A stretch of 64,000 bases of DNA from Streptomyces sp. NBC_00775 (GCF_036347135.1 NZ_CP108938.1:2108001-2172000); one strand, 5' to 3'. Positions 8,577 through 17,524 are shown, counted from the first letter of the stretch. Notes: generated by a model from the letters alone, not told the origin. Made by a program: numbers and translations.

Positions 8577-8978
8577 CTACGAATCGACCAGCTCCGGCTG
8601 GTGCTCGACGTCATAGGCCGCGCGCGACTCGGCGATCGTGACGCGGTGCCGCTCGGCCCAGTCGGTCAGGGAGAGCAGGGTCGCGTGCAACTCGCGGGCC
8701 ACCGGAGTGAGTTCGTACTCGACCTTCGGCGGGACCGTCGGGTACACGGTCCGGGTGAGGAGTCCGTCGCGCTCCAGATTGCGCAGGGTGAGGGTCAGCA
8801 TGCGGCGGCTGATGCCCTCCACGCTCCGCTCCAGCTCGGTGAAGCGGATCGGGCCGTGCGCGGCGGCCACGATGATCAGCACGCTCCATTTTCCGGCGAC
8901 CCTGTCAAGAACTTCGCGGACCGGGCACGCCTGCGCGAGCACTGCCTGCGAGGTAACACCGGTGTTCCCCTGGGACAT
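8577..8978 (-). CDS. HxlR-family winged-helix transcriptional regulator
   Basis: A 133-residue DNA-binding protein. The HxlR pattern is clear: an N-terminal Cys in QACPVREVLDRVAGKWSVLI, the winged helix with RFTELERSVEGISRRMLTLTLRNLERDGL, and the wing TVPPKVEYELTP. The single Cys near residue 18 could serve redox or electrophile sensing, as shown for some relatives. It is divergent from an MFS exporter with a gap of 90 bp, the usual arrangement for a local repressor or activator of that exporter. Confidence 0.9.
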   Translation of the reverse strand: MSQGNTGVTSQAVLAQACPVREVLDRVAGKWSVLIIVAAAHGPIRFTELERSVEGISRRMLTLTLRNLERDGLLTRTVYPTVPPKVEYELTPVARELHATLLSLTDWAERHRVTIAESRAAYDVEHQPELVDS

Positions 8979-9068
8979 CGAAGTGCCTCCTTATGGCGGA
9001 CTCCATGGTCACCCACGATGAACCCCGTTACAAGTCGTGCACCTATGGAGAAAGCAGAGGTCATCGCC

Positions 9069-10601
9069 ATGCTGTCGCGGAGCGAGTCACCGACCCCACG
9101 AACGTACTCCCGCTGGGCCTCGCTCGTCGTCCTGTGCGCCGGAACACTGATGACGATCCTGGACGGCAACATCGTCACGGTCGCGATGCCCGCGATCCAG
9201 GGCGATCTCGGCTTCTCGGGCCCGGGACTCGCCTGGGTCGTGAACGCGTATCTGATCCCCTTCGGCGGGCTGCTGCTCCTGGTGGGGCGGCTCGGCGATC
9301 TGGTGGGCCGCAGGCGGATGTTCGCCGCCGGGCTCGCCGTGTTCACCGCGGCGTCCGTGCTGTGCGGGGTCGCCACCAGCCAGGGCATGCTCGTCGCGGC
9401 CCGCGCACTGCAAGGGGTCGGCGGGGCGATGACCTCGGCCGTGGTCCTCGGCATGCTTGTCGCGCTCTTCCCGGAGCCGCGCGAACAGGCGCGTGCCATC
9501 GCGGTGTTCAGCGCGGTCGGCGCGGCGGGCGGAGCCCTCGGCACGTTCCTCGGCGGAGCGCTGACGCAGGCCCTCAACTGGCACTGGATCTTCCTGATCA
9601 ACCTGCCGATCGGGGTGGTGGCCTGGGTCGCCGCCCTGCGGATTCTCGCCCCGGACAAGGGAGCCGGTCTCGGCAAGGGCGCCGACTATCCGGGTGCGGC
9701 CCTGGTCACGAGTGCGCTGATGCTGACGGTGTACGCGATCGTGGGCGCCGGGGACCGGGGGCTCGGCGGCAACCTGACCCTGGCGGCCGTCTCGCTCGCC
9801 CTCTTCGTGGCGTTCACCCTGCGCCAGGCGCGCACCGCCCGCCCCCTGCTCCGGCTGCGGCTCTTCCGCTCCCGTGCCCTGACGAGTGCGAACGGCGTCC
9901 AGATCCTGATGATCGCCGGGATGTACGGCTTCCAGTACATCGGCGCGCTCTACCTCCAACGTGTCCTGGGCTACAGCGAGTTGCTCACCGGAACGGCGTT
10001 CCTGCCCGCGCCGATCGCGATCGGGGTACTGATGCTGAGCCTGTCCGCGCGGACGATCGCCCGCTTCGGCCCCTACCGCGTGCTGCTCGCCGGACTCGTC
10101 CTCATCACGGCGGGCATGGCCCTGCTGAGCCGCGCCCCGGTCGACGGCACGTACGTCGCCGACGTGCTGCCTCCGCTGCTCCTGCTCGCCGCCGGTTTCG
10201 CGGCCGCGATGCCCGCGGTGACCGGGCTCGCCATGTCGGGCGCCCGCGAGGAGGACGCGGGACTGGCTTCCGGGCTCTTCAACACCACGCAGGTCGTGGG
10301 CGGTTCACTCGGTCTCGCGGTCCTCACGACGCTGGCGGCGAACCGCACGGAGAACCTGATCGGCGGGGGCGAGCAGGTCGTGGCGGCGACGGCGGACGGC
10401 TACCGGCTGGCGTTCACCGTGGCCACGGGCATCGCGACGGCGGCTCTGGCACTGGCGGCCGTACTCCTGCGGCCGGGACGTGTCTCCTCCGCCCCCGTGG
10501 TGGAGGAGACTGCCGCGGCTGCCGAGGAGGCATCCGCCGTGGTGGCCGGGACACGCGGGGCCGAGGCCGGCCGTCAGTCCCGAGCGAACGCCTCCGCGTG
10601 A
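9069..10601 (+). CDS. MFS transporter, DHA2 family (14-TM drug exporter type)
   Basis: A 510-residue proton-driven exporter. The first helix contains GTLMTILDGNIVTVAMPAIQ (DHA2 motif D1), the loop LVGRLGDLVGRRRMF is MFS motif A, and ALQGVGGAMTSAVVLGM is motif C of antiporters. About 14 membrane helices end near residue 475, followed by an Ala-rich cytoplasmic tail. The ATG is preceded by GAGG eight bases upstream; an in-frame ATG 24 bp earlier lacks such a site. The divergent HxlR gene probably controls it. The substrate is not predictable. Confidence 0.9.
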   Translation: MLSRSESPTPRTYSRWASLVVLCAGTLMTILDGNIVTVAMPAIQGDLGFSGPGLAWVVNAYLIPFGGLLLLVGRLGDLVGRRRMFAAGLAVFTAASVLCGVATSQGMLVAARALQGVGGAMTSAVVLGMLVALFPEPREQARAIAVFSAVGAAGGALGTFLGGALTQALNWHWIFLINLPIGVVAWVAALRILAPDKGAGLGKGADYPGAALVTSALMLTVYAIVGAGDRGLGGNLTLAAVSLALFVAFTLRQARTARPLLRLRLFRSRALTSANGVQILMIAGMYGFQYIGALYLQRVLGYSELLTGTAFLPAPIAIGVLMLSLSARTIARFGPYRVLLAGLVLITAGMALLSRAPVDGTYVADVLPPLLLLAAGFAAAMPAVTGLAMSGAREEDAGLASGLFNTTQVVGGSLGLAVLTTLAANRTENLIGGGEQVVAATADGYRLAFTVATGIATAALALAAVLLRPGRVSSAPVVEETAAAAEEASAVVAGTRGAEAGRQSRANASA

Positions 10602-10609
10602 TCGTGCGC

Positions 10610-10639
10610 CCGGTGCCCCGGCCGAAGCCGGGGCACCGG
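10610..10639. terminator. Bidirectional terminator hairpin
   Basis: A perfect 13-bp inverted repeat (CCGGTGCCCCGGC, loop cgaa) directly after the MFS stop and between convergent genes. There is no U-tract, as is common in Streptomyces. Confidence 0.8.
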
Positions 10640-10707
10640 CTTCTACGATCAGGCGCACATGACCGCCGGCTTCCGCACGCCGATGGGCGTCCCGCCGACG
10701 TCCCGCT

Positions 10708-11346
10708 TCACCGGGCGGCTTCCGGCGGCGCGGCCGTGTCAGGCGTCCGGGTCGGCACCGGCACCTGGTTGAAGCCGTAGTAGACCGCGATCAGGCCGTG
10801 CGCGGCCAGGGTCAGCGGGGCGGAGACGTAGGCAAGGCCGACCGTGGCGGGATAGGCGAGCGAGCCGAGGGCGAAGCGGACGCGGGTGCGGCGGGCGGCC
10901 TCGACGTCGACGCGGCTGTCGAAGAGGCGGCCCGTGCGGGTGAGGTGCCACCACAGGGCCTGAAAGGACAGGGCCATCGCGACCATGACCATGCTGTAGA
11001 CGGCGGCCGCGACATGGGACGCCTTGTCCTCGCGCAGATACTCCGCGAGCATCGCCGTCGGCCAGGGCACGGCGGCCACGACCATCAGGACGAGCAGGTT
11101 CAGGAACATCAGCGTGCGGTCGATCCGGGCGACGTAGCTGAAGACCTGGTGGTGGTTGATCCACATGATGCCGATGACCAGGAAGCTGACGACATAGGCG
11201 GCGTACGAGGGCCACTGTGCGCCCAGCGCGTGCCAGAGGCCGCCGTGCTCGCCGGTCTCCGGGACCTTGATCTCCAGGATCAGCAGCGTGATGGCGATGG
11301 CGAAGACGCCGTCGCTGAAGGCCTCCACACGGCCCGACTCGTTCAT
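10708..11346 (-). CDS. TMEM175-family integral membrane protein (putative potassium channel)
   Basis: A 212-residue membrane protein with the family signature RVEAFSDGVFAIAITLLIL in the first helix, about six membrane segments in all, and a charged loop after helix 3 (NHHQVFSYVARIDRTL). Bacterial TMEM175 proteins of this size form tetrameric potassium-leak channels. The start chosen has GGGGAGAG eight bases upstream; an in-frame ATG 42 bp further up has no such site. It is divergent from the chitosanase gene. Confidence 0.82.
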   Translation of the reverse strand: MNESGRVEAFSDGVFAIAITLLILEIKVPETGEHGGLWHALGAQWPSYAAYVVSFLVIGIMWINHHQVFSYVARIDRTLMFLNLLVLMVVAAVPWPTAMLAEYLREDKASHVAAAVYSMVMVAMALSFQALWWHLTRTGRLFDSRVDVEAARRTRVRFALGSLAYPATVGLAYVSAPLTLAAHGLIAVYYGFNQVPVPTRTPDTAAPPEAAR

Positions 11347-11492
11347 GACCGACTCTCCCCGTTGTGACCGTGTCTGTGCATCACTCATGTGCCGTCTGTG
11401 CGCTCAGACCGTAGCCCAGCACCGCCCGGCAGCCGGCACGGGATCGCCAACTCGCCCTTCCCTGACGGGTGTACGCCATCTCCAATCTCTGG

Positions 11493-11507
11493 TAGGAAAC
11501 TTTCCTA
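11493..11507. promoter_or_regulatory. Palindromic operator TAGGAAACTTTCCTA upstream of chitosanase
   Basis: A perfect 15-bp palindrome 42 bp before the chitosanase start. A GAAA-N-TTTC-type palindrome in front of Streptomyces chitosanase genes is known as the operator of the ROK-family repressor CsnR, and this site agrees in position and core sequence. No ROK gene is in the window, so the regulator would be encoded elsewhere. Confidence 0.6.
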
Positions 11508-11548
11508 ACAGTACGTCTCAACGACACACTCCCCTCATCGGAGGTACC

Positions 11549-12364
11549 GTGCACACCCCCCACATACGCACTTCGCGTCGCACCCTGCTCGCCCTGATCG
11601 GAGCTTCCCTGGTGGCAGGCCCCGTCCTCGCGACCCAGTCCGCGACCGCCGCGTCGGCCGGTCTGGACGACCCGGCGAAGAAGGAGATCGCCATGAAGCT
11701 GGTCTCCAGCGCGGAGAACTCCTCGCTGGACTGGAAGGCGCAGTACAAGTACATCGAGGACATCGGCGACGGGCGCGGCTACACCGCCGGGATCATCGGC
11801 TTCTGTTCCGGCACCGGCGACATGCTCGACCTCGTCGAGCTCTACACGCAGCGCAAGCCCGGCAACGTCCTGGCCAAGTACCTGCCCGCGCTGCGCGAGG
11901 TGAACGGCAGCGACTCCCACGAGGGCTTGGACCCCGGCTTCCAGGGCGACTGGCGCAGGGCGGCCCAGGACTCGGCGTTCCAGCAGGCCCAGAACGACGA
12001 GCGGGACCGCGTCTACTTCAACCCGGCCGTCAAGCAGGGCAAGGCCGACGGCATCGGCGTACTCGGCCAGTTCACGTACTACGACGCCATCGTGATGCAC
12101 GGCGACGGCGGCGACAGCACCAGCTTCAGCAGCATCCGCAGGCGGGCACTGGCCAAGGCCAAGCCGCCCGCCCAGGGCGGCGACGAGGTGACGTATCTGA
12201 ACGCCTTCCTCGACGCGCGGGTGTGGGCCATGAAGCAGGAGGAGGCGCACTCGGACACCAGCCGGGTGGACACCGAGCAGCGGGTCTTCGTGCGCAACCG
12301 GAACCTGAACCTGAATACACCGCTGGACTGGAAGGTGTACGGGGACAGCTACCACATCGGCTGA
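11549..12364 (+). CDS. csnA: Secreted chitosanase, glycoside hydrolase family 46
   Basis: Endo-acting enzyme that cleaves chitosan outside the cell. The 271-residue precursor begins with a twin-arginine-type signal (TSRRTLLALIG, cleavage likely after the ATQSATAASA region near residue 37). The mature part matches GH46 of Streptomyces: the acid Glu56 in SSAENSS and the second catalytic Asp74 in EDIGDGRGYT are 18 residues apart, as in the studied N174 enzyme (Glu22/Asp40). GTG is preceded by GGAGG. A palindromic operator lies upstream and a strong hairpin terminator downstream, so the gene is monocistronic. Confidence 0.93.
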   Translation: MHTPHIRTSRRTLLALIGASLVAGPVLATQSATAASAGLDDPAKKEIAMKLVSSAENSSLDWKAQYKYIEDIGDGRGYTAGIIGFCSGTGDMLDLVELYTQRKPGNVLAKYLPALREVNGSDSHEGLDPGFQGDWRRAAQDSAFQQAQNDERDRVYFNPAVKQGKADGIGVLGQFTYYDAIVMHGDGGDSTSFSSIRRRALAKAKPPAQGGDEVTYLNAFLDARVWAMKQEEAHSDTSRVDTEQRVFVRNRNLNLNTPLDWKVYGDSYHIG

Positions 12365-12388
12365 CAGAGGGACCGGGACGACGGACGG

Positions 12389-12425
12389 CGGAGGGCGCGG
12401 CACCCAGCGGATGCCGCGCCCTCCG
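12389..12425. terminator. Terminator hairpin between chitosanase and permease genes
   Basis: A 14-bp perfect stem (CGGAGGGCGCGGCA) with a nine-base loop lies in the 75-bp convergent gap and should stop transcripts from both sides. Confidence 0.82.
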
Positions 12426-12439
12426 TTCGCCGCCGGATG

Positions 12440-13876
12440 TCAGTGGGCCGGGACCGCCTTGAGGTCCTCGCCCGCCTCCATCGGATGGGTCACCTCGTCC
12501 GCGTCCCGCCCCTTGCCGAGGTGGTTGAAGACGAGGTTGAGCGCGACGGCCGCGATGCAGCCCGTCGAGATGCCCGAGTCCAGGACGATCTTCGCGGTCT
12601 CCGGGAACGCGTGGTAGAACTCCGGCGCGGTGATCGGGATGATGCCGACCGCGAGGGACACGGCGACGATCAGGACGTTGTTGTCCTTCTCCAGGCCCGC
12701 CCGCACGAGGGTCTGGATGCCGCTGGCCGCCACCGAACCGAAGAGGACGACGCCCGCTCCGCCGAGGACGGGACGCGGTACGACGGCGATCAGCGAAGCG
12801 GCCATCGGGCACAGGCCCATCAGCACCAGGAAACCGCCGCCGGTGGCGACCACGTACCGGCTGCGGATCCGCGTCATCGCGACCAAGCCGATGTTCTGCG
12901 CGAAGGCGCTGCACATGAAGCCGTTGAAGAGCGGGCTGAGCGCGGAGCCGAGGGTGTCGGCGCGCAGACCGGCCGCGATGGTCTTCTCATCGGCCGGGCG
13001 CTCGACGATCTCGCCCAACGCCAGCATGTCCGCGGTCGATTCGGTCATCGAGACCACCATGACCACGATCATCGAGACGATCGCGGCGACCTGGAACTGC
13101 GGGGCGCCGAAGTGGAACGGCGTCGGGAAGCCGACGACGTCCGCGTCGGCCACCGGGCTGAAGTCCGTGACGCCGAACGGGATCGCGACGAGCGTGCCGA
13201 TGACAAGGCCGAGCAGCACGGCGATCTGCTTGACGAAGCCGCGGGTGAAGCGGCGCAGCAGCAGCACGATGACGAGCGTCGCGGCCGCCAGGCCCAGGTA
13301 GGTCATCGAACCGTAGTCGTCCGCCGCGGGGTTGGGGCCCTGCGCCCAGCCGAAGGCGACCGGCAGCAGCGAGACACCGATGAGCGTGATCACGGAGCCG
13401 GTGACGACGGGCGGGAAGAAGCGGACCGCCTTGCTGAAGAACGGGGCGGCTATGAAGCCGAGTACGCCCGCGACGATGACCGCGCCGAAGATGATCGGCA
13501 GGGCGTCGCTCTTGTCCTTGGTGGAGGCGACGACCGCGGTCATGGGCGCGACGCCGGCGAAGGTGACTCCGTTGACGAACGGCAGCTTGGCGCCGATCTT
13601 CCAGAAGCCGAGGGTCTGCAGGAAGGTGGCGAGTCCCGCGGTGAACAGACAGGCGCCGGTCAGGAAGGTCAGTTCGGTGGCCGACAGGCCGATGGCCGCG
13701 CCGACGATCAGGGGTGGGGCGACCACTCCGGCGTACATGGCGGCCACGTGCTGGAGGCCGGTGGTCGCCATCTTGAGGGCGGGGAGTTTCTCGTCAACCG
13801 GGTGCTTGGACTGGACAGTTGATCCAGCTGCTTCGGTTGGTTCTGCATCGGTGCTTGGCTCGGGCTGGGCAGCCAC
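12440..13876 (-). CDS. NCS2-family nucleobase permease (urate/xanthine type)
   Basis: A 478-residue inner-membrane symporter that should bring purines such as urate or xanthine into the cell with protons. After a 35-residue acidic cytoplasmic tail come about 14 membrane helices. The signature AFAQNIGLVAMTRIRSRYV matches the NCS2 motif Q-N-x-G-x4-T-x-R, and FVNGVTFAGVAPM is the typical helix-3 region of urate/xanthine carriers. The GTG start follows CGGAGGAGCCGCC; longer readings lack a ribosome site. It is the last gene of the purine catabolic group, separated from the deaminase gene by 232 bp that hold a hairpin and its own leader. Confidence 0.9.
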   Translation of the reverse strand: MAAQPEPSTDAEPTEAAGSTVQSKHPVDEKLPALKMATTGLQHVAAMYAGVVAPPLIVGAAIGLSATELTFLTGACLFTAGLATFLQTLGFWKIGAKLPFVNGVTFAGVAPMTAVVASTKDKSDALPIIFGAVIVAGVLGFIAAPFFSKAVRFFPPVVTGSVITLIGVSLLPVAFGWAQGPNPAADDYGSMTYLGLAAATLVIVLLLRRFTRGFVKQIAVLLGLVIGTLVAIPFGVTDFSPVADADVVGFPTPFHFGAPQFQVAAIVSMIVVMVVSMTESTADMLALGEIVERPADEKTIAAGLRADTLGSALSPLFNGFMCSAFAQNIGLVAMTRIRSRYVVATGGGFLVLMGLCPMAASLIAVVPRPVLGGAGVVLFGSVAASGIQTLVRAGLEKDNNVLIVAVSLAVGIIPITAPEFYHAFPETAKIVLDSGISTGCIAAVALNLVFNHLGKGRDADEVTHPMEAGEDLKAVPAH

Positions 13877-14066
13877 GGCGGCTCCTCCGGTCGGTTGCAC
13901 GTCGGCGTTGACGCGGGTTTCAGGGAGGTGATGCGCGGTCGTGCGGGACCGGGACGATGACCGCGACAAAAGGGATCTTTGCCACGGAGACCGTTCCGGG
14001 GAGCAGGCGCGTCCACGCACGCTCCCCGGAGACGGCCGCCATGGACCCCGCTCGGGTCCACGGCTA

Positions 14067-14094
14067 CCGGCTGAGGGCCGTCCCCCTCAGCCGG
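14067..14094 (-). terminator. Terminator hairpin after 8-oxoguanine deaminase gene
   Basis: An 11-bp perfect stem (CCGGCTGAGGG) with a six-base loop starts 15 bp past the deaminase stop. The rest of the 232-bp gap to the permease gene includes a second inverted repeat, CCGGGGAGC and GCTCCCCGG at 13994-14027, of unknown role; no confident promoter was found. Confidence 0.65.
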
Positions 14095-14108
14095 AGATCT
14101 TCAACTGT

Positions 14109-15485
14109 TCAGGCCTGCGCGGCGATCCGCGCGAGGCGCTGCGCCTCGTCCCGCGTGGAGCGGGCGATGGCGTCCTCGTCGACGTTCAGCAGGCGGCTGT
14201 CCTCGACGACCGGCTTACCGTTGACGAGCGAGAGAGTGACCGGGGCCGCCGCGCCGAAGACCAGCGCGGTCACCGGGTCGGCGATCGAGGCGTGGGCCAG
14301 GGTGTCCAGCTTCCACAGCACGATGTCGGCGAGCTTGCCCGGCTCCAGGGAGCCGATCTGCGAGGCGCGGCCCAGGACCTGGGCGCCGCCGTACGTCCCG
14401 AGGCGCAGCGCCTGGCGGGCGTTCAGGGCGGCCTCGCGGTGGGCGCCGAGGCGGTTGATCAGGAGGGCGTTGCGCAGCTCGGTGTGCAGCTCGCCCGACT
14501 CGTTGGAGGCGGTGCCGTCGACGCCGAGGCCGACCGGGACGCCGGCCGCCAGCATGTCGGGGACGCGGGCGATACCGGCCGCCAGACGGGCGTTGGAGGA
14601 CGGGCAGTGCGCCACACCGGTCTTCGTACGGGCGAAGGCGGCGATGTCGGAGTCGTTCATGTGGACGCAGTGCGCCATCCACACGTCCTCGCCCAGCCAG
14701 CCGGTCGACTCGAAGTACTCGGTCGGGCCCATGCCGAACAGTTCCTTGCAGAACTGCTCCTCCTCGACGGTCTCCGAGCCGTGCGTGTGCAGTCGTACGC
14801 CCTTGCGGCGGGCCAGCTCGGCGCCCTGCTTCATGAGTTCGGTGGAGACGGAGAAGGGCGAGCAGGGCGCGACGGCGATCTGCGTCATCGCGTCGAAGGA
14901 CGCGTCGTGGTGCTCGTCGACGGTCGCCTCGGTGGCGGCGAGGGCGCCTTCGAGGGTCTCGACGGCGAAGTCCGGCGGCAGCCCGCCGTCCTTCTCGCTG
15001 CGGTCCATGGAGCCGCGGGCGAGGGTGAAGCGGACGCCCGTCTCGCGGGCGGCCCGGATGATGGCGCCGGACAGGTCGCCGGAGCCCTTCGGGAAGACGT
15101 AGTGGTGGTCCATGGCGGTGGTGACGCCGCCGCGGGCCATCATGGCGAGGGAACCCTGCGCGGCGGAGTACGCCATCTGCTCGTCGATGCGCGCCCAGGT
15201 CGGGTAGAGCGCGACGAGCCAGTTGAAGAGGTTGTGGTCCGTGGCCAGGCCGCGGGTGATCCACTGGTAGAAGTGGTGGTGGGTGTTGACCAGGCCGGGG
15301 GTGGCCAGGTGCCCGGTGCCGTCGATGCGGCGGACCACGTTCTCCAGGTTCTCGGGGGCCTTGCCCGCGCCCACCGACTCGATCTTGTTGTCGGCGACGA
15401 CGATGTGGCCCGAGGTGTACTCGGTGTCACCCGCGTCCACGGTCGCGATGGAACAGTTCTCGATCACGATGCGCGAAGCTGCCAC
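14109..15485 (-). CDS. 8-oxoguanine deaminase (amidohydrolase family)
   Basis: A 458-residue cytoplasmic zinc amidohydrolase that should convert 8-oxoguanine to urate and ammonia. The metal-binding motif NTHHHFYQW in strand 1, HTHGSE, MAHCVHMND and the final metal Asp in GLGVDGTASNES are all present. Its overall pattern (long N-terminal beta element, LATDHNLFNWL loop) follows the 8-oxoguanine deaminase/AtzB-like group rather than classical guanine deaminase. Its place directly behind uricase supports a urate-producing role. The GTG start follows a GAGG sequence. A guanine or triazine deaminase is the main alternative. Confidence 0.85.
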   Translation of the reverse strand: MAASRIVIENCSIATVDAGDTEYTSGHIVVADNKIESVGAGKAPENLENVVRRIDGTGHLATPGLVNTHHHFYQWITRGLATDHNLFNWLVALYPTWARIDEQMAYSAAQGSLAMMARGGVTTAMDHHYVFPKGSGDLSGAIIRAARETGVRFTLARGSMDRSEKDGGLPPDFAVETLEGALAATEATVDEHHDASFDAMTQIAVAPCSPFSVSTELMKQGAELARRKGVRLHTHGSETVEEEQFCKELFGMGPTEYFESTGWLGEDVWMAHCVHMNDSDIAAFARTKTGVAHCPSSNARLAAGIARVPDMLAAGVPVGLGVDGTASNESGELHTELRNALLINRLGAHREAALNARQALRLGTYGGAQVLGRASQIGSLEPGKLADIVLWKLDTLAHASIADPVTALVFGAAAPVTLSLVNGKPVVEDSRLLNVDEDAIARSTRDEAQRLARIAAQA

Positions 15486-15514
15486 GGTGGTTCCTCGTTC
15501 TTCCCATTGGCGGA

Positions 15515-15551
15515 CGGACCCGGGGGTCGAGCGGGGTGACGACCGGGTCCG
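15515..15551 (-). terminator. Hairpin between uricase and deaminase genes
   Basis: Inverted repeat CGGACCCGG and CCGGGTCCG in the 161-bp gap between the uricase stop and the deaminase start. It may attenuate read-through from the uricase operon; an internal promoter was not recognised. Confidence 0.5.
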
Positions 15552-15646
15552 TGGTGCTGTTGTTGCGCAGATGCCCCCGCTCTCCCCTGGGACTTGACGC
15601 CGGCGCACGCGTCGGGGCTGGAGCAGCAGGACTACTGGGTGCAGTC

Positions 15647-16570
15647 CTACAGGTTGGTGAGGTCGACCGGGATGTGCGGCTCGCAGCCGTCGCGCAGGAT
15701 GGTGGCCTCGATGAGGCCGTACGGACGGTCGGCCGCGAAGTACACCTCGTTGTCGTTCTCGAGCCCGAACGGCTTGAGGTCGACCAGGAAGTGGTGCTTG
15801 TTCGGGAGGGAGAAGCGGACCTCGTCGATCTCACTGCGGTTGTTGATGATCCGCGAACCCATTTGGTAGAGGGTCTGCTGGAGGGACAGCGAGTACGTCT
15901 CCGCGAAGGCCTGGAGCATGTGCTTCCTGACCTGGTCGTAGGACTTCTCCCAGTTGGGCATCTTCTGCTCGTCGCCGCTCCAGTTGAAGCGCCAGCGGGC
16001 GGAGACCTGGGTGGCCAGGATGCGGTCGTACGCCTCCTGGAGCGTCGTGTACTTGTCCTTGACGTAGCCCCAGAACTCGGAGTTCGTCGAGTTCATCACG
16101 ACGAGGTCCTTCAGGCCGGAGATGACCTCCCACTTCTCACCGTCGAAGGTGATCTGGGTGACCCGGGTCTCCTGACCCTTGCGTACGAAGGAGTGCTTGA
16201 CCTCGTCGGCGCCGATGAACTTGGAGTTGCCGTCCGAGGTCTCGATCCGCTCCCAGGAGTACTCCTCGATGCGGATGCGCGCCGTCTTGATCGGCTCCTG
16301 GCTCGTCACGAAGTGCCGGGCGAGGTGGATGCCGAACTGTTCGGCGGACTCGATGCCGTACTCCTTGGCGAAGGCGTACACCGTGTTCTTGGTGGTGTCC
16401 GTCGGCAGGACGTTCGCGTTGGAGCCCGAGAGGTGGACCTCCTGCATGTCGCCGCTCAGCGCGACCGACACGTTCAGGTCCTTGATGTGGTGCGTGTCGC
16501 CATCACGGGTGATCTTGACGACGCGGTTCTCGGCCTTGCCGTACTGGTTCTGTCCCAGAATCGTGGGCAT
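15647..16570 (-). CDS. Urate oxidase (uricase)
   Basis: Oxidises urate with oxygen to 5-hydroxyisourate and hydrogen peroxide without a cofactor. The 307-residue length is normal. Recognisable elements are the N-terminal NQYGKAENRVVKITR with the catalytic Lys, the LPTDTTKNTVYAFAKE segment carrying the catalytic Thr, the central QVSARWRFNW stretch and the C-terminal NKHHFLVDLKPFGLEN with the conserved His. GAGGGAG stands nine bases before the ATG. It is the third gene of uraD-uraH-uricase, starting 5 bp after uraH. Peroxide from this enzyme explains the nearby catalase. Confidence 0.95.
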   Translation of the reverse strand: MPTILGQNQYGKAENRVVKITRDGDTHHIKDLNVSVALSGDMQEVHLSGSNANVLPTDTTKNTVYAFAKEYGIESAEQFGIHLARHFVTSQEPIKTARIRIEEYSWERIETSDGNSKFIGADEVKHSFVRKGQETRVTQITFDGEKWEVISGLKDLVVMNSTNSEFWGYVKDKYTTLQEAYDRILATQVSARWRFNWSGDEQKMPNWEKSYDQVRKHMLQAFAETYSLSLQQTLYQMGSRIINNRSEIDEVRFSLPNKHHFLVDLKPFGLENDNEVYFAADRPYGLIEATILRDGCEPHIPVDLTNL

Positions 16571-16575
16571 GTCTG

Positions 16576-16974
16576 CTAGCTCCCTCGGTAAACGGAGTAG
16601 CCGAACGGGTTGAGCAGCAGCGGTACGTGGTAGTGCTCGCCCGGCTTCACGGCGAAGGTGATCGCCACCTCCGGGAAGAACACTCCGGTCGCATCGCTGT
16701 CCCGATTCGCGGGGGCGTCCTGCTGCGCATCGGCTTGCTTTTTCTCGAAGTACGCCTCGACCTCGAAGTCGAGCCGTACGTGGGTCGTCCCCTCCGGCAG
16801 CGCCGGAAGATCCTTGCACCGGCCGTCCGCGTCGGTCGCGGACCCGCCGAGCGCCTGCCAGTGCGCGTCACGCCCGGAGCGGGCCGCGAGCTGGATGGCG
16901 ACGCCCTCGGCGGGGCGGCCGACGCTGGTGTCCAGGATGTGCGTGGACACGGAGGCCGTGGTGTCGGTGCTCAT
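16576..16974 (-). CDS. uraH: 5-Hydroxyisourate hydrolase (transthyretin-like)
   Basis: Opens the ring of 5-hydroxyisourate to give OHCU in the second step after uricase. The 132-residue protein has the N-terminal VSTHILDTSVGRPA with the active-site His, the central Arg in HVRLDFEVEAYF, the late HYHVPLLLNPFGYS, and ends in the diagnostic YRGS tetrapeptide. There is a slightly longer than usual acidic insert around residues 80-95 (KKQADAQQDAPANRDSD). Its start overlaps the uraD stop as ATGA, so translation is coupled. Confidence 0.95.
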   Translation of the reverse strand: MSTDTTASVSTHILDTSVGRPAEGVAIQLAARSGRDAHWQALGGSATDADGRCKDLPALPEGTTHVRLDFEVEAYFEKKQADAQQDAPANRDSDATGVFFPEVAITFAVKPGEHYHVPLLLNPFGYSVYRGS

Positions 16975-17486
16975 GCCTCATCTTCCTGTACGAGATTGGT
17001 CAGACGGATGCGGTTGATCTTGCCCAGCTCGGAGCGGACGATCTCGCGCTCCTGCTCGGGCGAGTTGCCGATCCGCTCCTTGACCGCGTCGCGCATCTGC
17101 TCGCCGGTCCGGCCGGTGGCGCAGATGAGGAAGACGTGGCCGAACTTCTCCTGGTAGGCCAGGTTCAGTTCGAGCATCTGAGCCTTGAGCTCCTCGGAGG
17201 CGCCGGCCATGCCGCGCTGCTCCCGGGAGGAGGTCGGGTCACCGGGCTTCGGCCGCCCGATCGGCGGGTGCCCGGCCATCGCCTCCTCCAGGTCCGCGGT
17301 GGTCAGCTCGGCCATGGCGGCGTCGCTCGCGGCGAAGAGGTCGTCGGCGGTGGCGTAGGGGCGGCGGGCGAGCAGGGCGCTCCCCCAGGCCGATGAGGCG
17401 CACGCCTCGTGGAGGGCAGCGAGGGCCGCGCGCTCCTCCAGGGCGTTGAACCCGGCGAGACCGCCAGGTGTCGTACTCGAAGTCAC
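16971..17486 (-). CDS. uraD: 2-Oxo-4-hydroxy-4-carboxy-5-ureidoimidazoline decarboxylase
   Basis: Converts OHCU stereospecifically into S-allantoin. The 171-residue helical protein shows the catalytic His in AMAGHPPIGRP, the following Ser/Glu region SREQRGM, and the conserved C-terminal NLAYQEKFGHVFLICATGRT. The GTG start is preceded by GGAGG. It is the first gene of the uricase operon and carries the promoter and operator described separately. Together uraD, uraH and uricase make a complete urate-to-allantoin module. Confidence 0.94.
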   Translation of the reverse strand: MTSSTTPGGLAGFNALEERAALAALHEACASSAWGSALLARRPYATADDLFAASDAAMAELTTADLEEAMAGHPPIGRPKPGDPTSSREQRGMAGASEELKAQMLELNLAYQEKFGHVFLICATGRTGEQMRDAVKERIGNSPEQEREIVRSELGKINRIRLTNLVQEDEA

Positions 17487-17524
17487 GGGAAGCCTCCGTG
17501 GCCTTGTGCTGGACGGGCTGCGGA

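Noticed and set aside
8955..8966. Palindrome AACACCGGTGTT near the start of hxlR
   Set aside because: It lies in codons for Asn-Thr-Gly-Val-Thr inside the gene; single occurrence, no evidence for operator function.
12437..13822. Plus-strand 461-codon frame
   Set aside because: Antisense to the NCS2 permease, with His/Asp/Arg-rich composition and no ribosome site.
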